Origin: Sphaerisporangium krabiense
GTDB taxonomy: Bacteria; Actinomycetota; Actinomycetes; Streptosporangiales; Streptosporangiaceae
Length of the DNA stretch: 64,000 nucleotides
Reading direction: 5' to 3'
Assembly (NCBI RefSeq): GCF_014200435.1
Contig: NZ_JACHBR010000001.1
Location: 3,441,501 to 3,505,500 of the forward strand
The number at the start of each line of letters is the position of its first letter. Position 1 is the stretch's first letter. The notes under the pieces were generated by a model. The model had not been told where the DNA came from and searched no databases. It worked only from the letters and a program-made list of their open reading frames with translations. The position numbers and the translations under genes are program-made. Below are positions 59,347-64,000 of the stretch, one piece after another.

Positions 59347-59997
59347 GTGGCGCGTATCGGCGACCGGCGGGGGCTCGTCTTCGCCGGAGTGGTCGTCGCC
59401 ATCGCGGCGGTCGGCATCTACCTGTCCGTGCGGTCGGCCTCCGATGATCCGGACGAGCCCCGCCCGACCACCGGGGCCGTGGTGTCCACGGCCCCGGCCG
59501 CCCCCTCCTCCGGCGTACGCGTCCCGTCGCCGGTCAGGTCGGGCGCGTTCGACATCTACGCCTACCTGCCGCTGTCCAAGGACCAGATCGCCCAGGCGGC
59601 GGACGCGGCGCAGCGCTTCGCCGTCGCGTACGCGACCTACCGGTGGGACGAGGACCCGGCGTCCTACGCCGAGCGGCTGAAGGCGTTCACGACCGCCGAC
59701 CTCGGCACCGTGCTCGCCAGGGACGTGACCTCCCCGGCGACCGTGGAGCGCAACCGCGCCGACCAGGTCGTCTCGGAGGGCTCCGCCCGGTTGAAGGAGA
59801 TCCGCGACATCGCGGGCGGGTCGATCGTGTTCGTGGTGACCGCCGTCCAGCGCATCACGGCCAAGAGCGGCCCGCAGGAACGTGGCACCGACTACGCCGT
59901 CACGCTCACCCAGGTGGGCAGCCAGTGGCAGGTGTACGACATGCAGCCCGCGGAGGCCGGCCAGGACGGAGACCCGGGCGGGGGGACGGCGGAGTGA
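59347..59997 (+). CDS. Second VirB8/NTF2-like membrane-anchored protein
   Basis: 216 residues from GTG 59347. One helix at about 9-28, a Pro/Ser linker, then a ~125-residue NTF2-like domain (DQIAQAADAAQRFAVAYATY ... GTDYAVTLTQVGSQWQVYDM). It is a shorter relative in layout of the TcpC-like protein at the other end of the operon. Overlaps the next gene by GTGA. Confidence 0.75.
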   Translation: MARIGDRRGLVFAGVVVAIAAVGIYLSVRSASDDPDEPRPTTGAVVSTAPAAPSSGVRVPSPVRSGAFDIYAYLPLSKDQIAQAADAAQRFAVAYATYRWDEDPASYAERLKAFTTADLGTVLARDVTSPATVERNRADQVVSEGSARLKEIRDIAGGSIVFVVTAVQRITAKSGPQERGTDYAVTLTQVGSQWQVYDMQPAEAGQDGDPGGGTAE

Positions 59998-61079
59998 CGT
60001 CGCGCGTACGCATCGCCCTGCTCATCGGCCTCGCCGGGGTCGTGCTGGTCACGCTGGTGATGGCGCCGATGCTGATGAGCACGTTCCCCGCCTTCCTCGG
60101 CGCGGGCGGCGGGGCCGCCGACTGCGTGGACGACACGTTCAAGGTGACGAACGTCTCCGACACCGCGCAGTCGGACATCCCACGCGACTACCTGGAGCTC
60201 TACAAGAAGTGGGGCAAGAAGACCGGCGTGCAGTGGACCGTCCTGGCGGCCGTCGGCAAGCGCGAGACCGATCACGGGCGCTCGAACCTGCCCGGCGTGA
60301 AGGGCGGGACGAACTACGCGGGCGCCGCGGGCCCGATGCAGTTCCTGGTCAGCACGTGGGGCGGCAAGGCCAAGATCAAGATCCCGTCGAAGTTCAACGG
60401 CTACGCCTCCGACGGCGACGAGGACGGCTGGGCCGACGTCTACAACCCGGCGGACGCCATCCTGGGCGCGGCGAAGATGCTCAAGCGCAACGGCGCCCCC
60501 GGCGACCTGACCCGCGCCCTGTTCGTCTACAACCACGCGATGTGGTACGTCGAGCAGGTCCTGCAGATCGCCCGGCGCTACGCCGTGGACGGCACGCTGG
60601 AGGTCCCGCCGGAGGCCGACCCCGCGTGCGACCCGCCCCTGGTGGACGCGGCGCCGACGGAGGTCGTCAAGAAGATCATGGAGTACGCCCTGGCCCAGCG
60701 CGGCAAGCCGTACGTCTGGGGCGGCACGGGCCCGCACGGGTACGACTGCTCCGGGATCATCTACATGGCCTACCGCGCGGCCGGGCTGTCGATCCCGCGG
60801 ACGACCTTCGGCCAGTGGCCCTTCGGCGCGAAGATCTCCAAGGGCAAGGAGCAGGCGGGCGACCTGGTGTTCTTCAACGCGGGTCCGGGCACGTCCTCCG
60901 ACAACCCCGGCCACGTCGGCATGATCGTCTCGCCGGGCAAGATGATCGAGGCTCGCTGCACGCTCTGCGGCCCCATCAAGGTGACGACCTACCGCGACCG
61001 TCCCAACATCGTCGGCTACACGCGTCCCCTCGAAAACCCAACCGTCCTAGAACAGCTCAAGCGGCTCGGGCTTACGTAG
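59994..61079 (+). CDS. Bifunctional wall hydrolase: lytic transglycosylase plus NlpC/P60
   Basis: 361 residues from GTG 59994. Membrane anchor at 5-30; SLT/lysozyme-like domain (about 60-200) with GKRETDHGRSNLPG (candidate E91) and AGPMQFLVSTWG; NlpC/P60 domain (220-350) with YDCSGI (C252), GHVGMIV (H307) and a later polar residue. The VirB1-type function is local opening of peptidoglycan for the secretion channel. Last gene of the operon. Confidence 0.9.
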   Translation: MTSRVRIALLIGLAGVVLVTLVMAPMLMSTFPAFLGAGGGAADCVDDTFKVTNVSDTAQSDIPRDYLELYKKWGKKTGVQWTVLAAVGKRETDHGRSNLPGVKGGTNYAGAAGPMQFLVSTWGGKAKIKIPSKFNGYASDGDEDGWADVYNPADAILGAAKMLKRNGAPGDLTRALFVYNHAMWYVEQVLQIARRYAVDGTLEVPPEADPACDPPLVDAAPTEVVKKIMEYALAQRGKPYVWGGTGPHGYDCSGIIYMAYRAAGLSIPRTTFGQWPFGAKISKGKEQAGDLVFFNAGPGTSSDNPGHVGMIVSPGKMIEARCTLCGPIKVTTYRDRPNIVGYTRPLENPTVLEQLKRLGLT

Positions 61080-61150
61080 ATCGGTGCATTCCGGTTGCAG
61101 GCGTGATGCCGGGGGCGGGCCTGGCCGCGGACTCCCTACTCTTTACCGCC

Positions 61151-61540
61151 ATGGAGAAGATTGTTGTGGCGGCGGTCATCGTCGAGGAGGGCAGGGTGCT
61201 CGCGGCCCAGCGGGCCCGGCCGCCGGAGGTGGCGGGGGGATGGGAGTTCCCCGGCGGCAAGGTCGACCCTGGTGAGAGCGACGAGCAGGCATTGATCCGG
61301 GAGTGCCGGGAGGAGCTGGGGGTCGGCATCTCCGTGGGGGAGAGGGTCGGCGGGGACTGGCCGTTGAGTCCCGGGTACGTGCTGCGTGCCTGGTTCGCCC
61401 GGCTGGTTTCCGGGGTCCCGCACCCCCACGAGCACTTGGCGCTGCGCTGGCTGGGCCGTGACGAGCTCTTCGGCATCCCTTGGCTTCCCGCCGACCTCCC
61501 CATCGTCGAAGCCGTACGGGATCTGATCCCCGAGGGTTGA
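61151..61540 (+). CDS. Nudix hydrolase (MutT-like)
   Basis: 129 residues from ATG 61151, with TACTCT 8 bases upstream (leaderless). The Nudix box G-x5-E-x7-RE-x2-EE-x-G is complete from G36 to G57 (GGKVDPGESDEQALIRECRE). Size, WEFPGGK and C-terminal LPAD.PI segment are like 8-oxo-dGTP diphosphatases, though substrate is not proven. Unrelated to the secretion operon by promoter. Confidence 0.92.
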   Translation: MEKIVVAAVIVEEGRVLAAQRARPPEVAGGWEFPGGKVDPGESDEQALIRECREELGVGISVGERVGGDWPLSPGYVLRAWFARLVSGVPHPHEHLALRWLGRDELFGIPWLPADLPIVEAVRDLIPEG

Positions 61541-61618
61541 GTCCCGGCACGATGTGAGATAACTGCTACACAGCGTGACGAGTTTGTCGCGTACCGTATC
61601 GGGGAACGGGGGGCTGTA

Positions 61619-63808
61619 GTGGCCGGTTGGTGGCAACGTGCCCGGGTGGTGTCCGTGGTGGGCACCGGAGCGCTGATCCTGGGCGGCGGTGGATCCGCCA
61701 TGACGGCGGCCGCGGCCGAGCGGGATCCTGCGGGTCCGCCGGATTCCAGCGAGGCGAAGCTCAGCGTGCGGCTGGTGGCGGAGGCCCAGAACAGGCCGCG
61801 GACCACGATCCACGCGGGTGATGTCCTGCACTTCCGCGTCAGGCTCGACGGCCCGGCCAGGCGGACGCGCCTGACGGTGGCCACCACCCCGGCCGACGCG
61901 CCGGTCCTGGTGGGCTGCGACGACCGTGTGCCCGAATCCGCCAGGCCCCAGTCCGCCAGGCCGCAGTCCGCCAGGCCCCAGCCCGCCAAGCCGCAGTCCG
62001 CCGAGTCCCAGTCCGTCGGGTCGCAGTCCGTCGGGCCAGAGGCCACGAGGCCCGAGTCCGGTAGGGCCCAGTCCGCGCGGCCTGAGTCCACCAGGGCCGA
62101 GTCCACGAGATTCGAGTCCACCGGATCGGCCAGGCCGGGAGCGCGCCCGCGCGTCTGCGAGTTCGACCGGCTCACGGACGGCAAGACCGTCGACGTGGCC
62201 CTGCGGGTGCCCCGGGAGGCCGACGAGGTCGGCGTGGTCGCCGTCGCCGACCTGAACGACCCGACGGGCGTGCAGTGGATCCGCCGCGAGGCCGACGTCC
62301 GGCTCCGCGTCACGCCCGCCGTGGGCGACCCCGAGGCCGACGCCAAGACCGCGACCGCGACGGCCACGGTGCGGCCCCGGGCGGCTGGCGGGACGGGCAA
62401 CGGGAACGGCGACGACGGCGACGACACCACCAACGGCGCGACGGCGAACGCCGGCGCGGGCGTCCAGGCGGGCCCTGGACCGGTGGCCACCACCGGGGAC
62501 GACACCGGCGACGTCGGGGACACCGTGGACGACGGCGTGACGGGCCTGGGGACCGGCATCGGGACGGGCCTCGGGGGTGTCGTCGGCATCGCCGACAACG
62601 GAGATGCCGACGATGACGACGACGTGGCCGACAACGACGGCGGGTCCGCCGGCGGCTGGTTCGACACGGTCGGATCGGGCGTCGGCCGCGACGCCCGGGG
62701 CGCCGTCAAGGCTCCACGGCCGACGGGAGGGCCGGTGCCCCTCGCGGACGGCACGCCCGCCGAACCCGTCGCGGGCGGCACCCCGGCCGGGCCTTTCGCT
62801 CAGGTCATCACGAAGGGGACGGGCAAGCCCGTGGCCCCGGGCCGGGACAAGGCGTCCACGAAGTCGGACGACGTGACCGATGACCCCGCCGCCACGAGCC
62901 CGGCCACGCCGTGGTCGCCGTTCGGCGTGACCTCCACGGGGCCGTTCCAGGCGCGACCGGACCAGTTCGGCGTCACCACGGCCAAGGCGGTCAAGGACGG
63001 CGACGACGTCAGGGCCGTGCACGCGGTCGCCGTCGTGCCGCCGTCCACGCCGGTGACGGCACCGAAGCCTCCGTCCGGCCGCACTCCGGCGACCGCCGCG
63101 CCGACCGGCAGCCCGGCGACCGCCGCGGGCAACGCGGCGGCCAACGCCGCGAAGGCCACCAAAGCGGCGAAGGCAGCCAAGGCCAAGCTCGCCGGGGCCG
63201 TCCCGAACCCGGCTCCTGGCGTTCCCGCCAAGCCGGTCGGAGCTCCGGGTAAGCCGGTCGGGGTTCTGGCCCCTGGCAAACCCGTCCAGCCGGCCAAAGC
63301 CGCCAAGGCCGGTAAGCACGCGAACGCCGTGGGCGCGCTGCCCATGCCGAACCCGGTGCCCATGCCGAACCCGGTGCCCGCGCCCGCGCCGCTCCCGCCG
63401 GTGGCGCCGCCGCCCGCGATGCAGCCGCCGCCGGCGCTGCCCATGGTGCCGCCCGCGCCCGCGCTCACTCCCGCGCCCGGCCAGGCCCAGCCGCCCGCGG
63501 GCGTGCTCGCGCCCGGCGCCGGTCCGGCCCGGCCCGTCACGCCCGTCCAGGCCGCGGGGCAGGGCGCGCCGTTCGCGGACGCGCCGCCGCCCGGCCAGGC
63601 CCAGGCGGCGGCTCCGCTCGGCGCGCCGCTCCCGCAGGAGGCGCGTCCCGGCGGCCAGGATCTGATGGCCGTGTCCGAGCCCGAGGACTCGCGGATGCCG
63701 GGCACCCTGCCCGCCGCCATCGGCGTGGTGGCCCTGCTGGTGATCGCGCTCGCCGTGCGGCTGCGGCTGCGGCACCGTAAGGCGGCCAGAACATCAGCCG
63801 CTGATTAG
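61619..63808 (+). CDS. Cell-surface repeat protein, C-terminal membrane anchor
   Basis: 729 residues from GTG 61619 behind GGGGGG. N-terminal signal peptide (VVSVVGTGALILGG, cut near AAAA), an Ig-like domain, twelve 5-residue repeats (SARPQ/SARPE type, residues 107-166), Asp/Gly- and Ala/Lys/Pro-rich stretches, then a single membrane helix (LPAAIGVVALLVIALAV) and a basic tail, like sortase-free anchored proteins. No LPxTG seen. Function unknown; surface exposure is likely. Confidence 0.8.
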   Translation: MAGWWQRARVVSVVGTGALILGGGGSAMTAAAAERDPAGPPDSSEAKLSVRLVAEAQNRPRTTIHAGDVLHFRVRLDGPARRTRLTVATTPADAPVLVGCDDRVPESARPQSARPQSARPQPAKPQSAESQSVGSQSVGPEATRPESGRAQSARPESTRAESTRFESTGSARPGARPRVCEFDRLTDGKTVDVALRVPREADEVGVVAVADLNDPTGVQWIRREADVRLRVTPAVGDPEADAKTATATATVRPRAAGGTGNGNGDDGDDTTNGATANAGAGVQAGPGPVATTGDDTGDVGDTVDDGVTGLGTGIGTGLGGVVGIADNGDADDDDDVADNDGGSAGGWFDTVGSGVGRDARGAVKAPRPTGGPVPLADGTPAEPVAGGTPAGPFAQVITKGTGKPVAPGRDKASTKSDDVTDDPAATSPATPWSPFGVTSTGPFQARPDQFGVTTAKAVKDGDDVRAVHAVAVVPPSTPVTAPKPPSGRTPATAAPTGSPATAAGNAAANAAKATKAAKAAKAKLAGAVPNPAPGVPAKPVGAPGKPVGVLAPGKPVQPAKAAKAGKHANAVGALPMPNPVPMPNPVPAPAPLPPVAPPPAMQPPPALPMVPPAPALTPAPGQAQPPAGVLAPGAGPARPVTPVQAAGQGAPFADAPPPGQAQAAAPLGAPLPQEARPGGQDLMAVSEPEDSRMPGTLPAAIGVVALLVIALAVRLRLRHRKAARTSAAD
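61937..62116 (+). repeat. Twelve 15-bp repeats in the surface protein gene
   Basis: 180 bases in 12 units of TCCGCCAGGCCCCAG and diverging variants, without indels, coding for SARPQ-like pentapeptides. The 5' units are near-identical and the 3' units diverged, consistent with recent expansion at the 5' end. Confidence 0.8.
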
Positions 63809-63829
63809 GAAGAGTGTTGCTAAACGCCC

Positions 63830-63857
63830 TTTACTGTTACTTTTGCCAATCTAGGAT
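63830..63857 (+). promoter_or_regulatory. Promoter before the last gene
   Basis: TTTACT (63830-63835), 16 bases, TAGGAT (63852-63857), in an AT-rich stretch. The next start (GTG 63899) lies 41 bases downstream with GGAGGG between. Confidence 0.55.
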
Positions 63858-63898
63858 TGCCTTGGTTCGGCAGAAGTCGGTTCAGGCGGAGGGCAACG

Positions 63899-64000
63899 GT
63901 GAATGGACGCGCGCGTGTGACGACCGTGTCCGCGGTCGTCGCCTCGTTAGGGCTGACGGGCGCCGTGCTTCTCGCCACGGCGCCCCTGACCTCCCCCCGG
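63899..64000 (+). CDS. Secreted protein, 5' part only, with TTA codon
   Basis: GTG 63899 follows GGAGGG; 34 codons are visible before the window ends. Basic start (NGRARVTTV), then a hydrophobic core (SAVVASLGLTGAVLLATA), a clear signal peptide. Codon 17 is TTA (63947-63949). Nothing can be said of the mature protein. Confidence 0.7.
   Translation, partial: MNGRARVTTVSAVVASLGLTGAVLLATAPLTSPR

Overview
The window is very GC-rich, mostly intact chromosomal DNA from a filamentous actinomycete, probably Streptosporangiales. That placement rests on codon use, many actinobacterial DUF families, abundant Ser/Thr kinases, and a conserved housekeeping block also known from Mycobacterium and Streptomyces: fumarase, glpX, DUF4245, xseB-xseA, a lipid-droplet-type protein, ispH and ychF. 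Genus cannot be fixed from the sequence alone. No rRNA, tRNA, CRISPR array or insertion sequence was seen.

Region 1 (2-8277) is the right part of a lanthipeptide cluster. It holds a lyase-kinase-cyclase synthetase cut by the window edge, an S9 serine peptidase, three tiny Cys/Thr-rich precursor genes too short for ordinary gene calling, a strong hairpin, and two half-size ABC exporters that look like an asymmetric heterodimer. The cyclase keeps its zinc ligands and one leader carries a PETDPVG segment like that of venezuelin, so class IV fits better than class III. Proposed flow: precursor, then dehydration and cyclisation by LanL, export by the ABC pair, and leader trimming by the peptidase.

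Region 2 (8306-15173) has a class II fumarase, two related Ser/Thr kinases and a class I fumarase. Region 3 (15406-23622) is a tightly overlapped myo-inositol catabolic operon (iolG-iolE-iolC-aldolase-iolB-iolD) with its own promoter, set between the fumarase block and glpX, followed by a convergent MFS gene. Region 4 (23735-28216) has a membrane/WD40 gene pair, a DrrAB-type ABC exporter and a DUF1707 protein.

Region 5 (28220-38135) is the conserved core: glpX, TetR, DUF4245, xseB, xseA, a lipid-droplet-type protein, ispH, a P-loop kinase, DUF6542, rmuC and ychF. Region 6 (38233-46475) is mixed: an alpha/beta hydrolase with a possible leader peptide, a start-less Phd-associated-like gene, a MarR regulator, an HTH/PIN toxin-antitoxin pair, a furA-katG oxidative-stress operon, an oxidoreductase/TetR divergent pair with a duplicated operator, and a DUF1622 protein.

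Region 7 (46740-64000) has a class A penicillin-binding protein and then a type IV secretion-like operon: a TcpC-like protein, a small two-TM protein, a TcpE/MinD-like fusion, a VirB4-like ATPase, a VirB6/TrbL-like protein, a second VirB8/NTF2-like protein, and a bifunctional wall hydrolase. After it come a Nudix hydrolase, a repeat-rich surface protein and the start of a secreted protein. No relaxase, coupling protein or integrase is visible.

Two window-wide patterns stand out. At least fifteen genes have a TANNNT box 6-8 bases before the start codon and no clear Shine-Dalgarno site, which suggests leaderless mRNAs. In-frame TTA codons were found in only four genes, all accessory (lanL, the WD40 gene, the VirB4-like gene and the last secreted gene), which suggests developmental control through a bldA-type tRNA.
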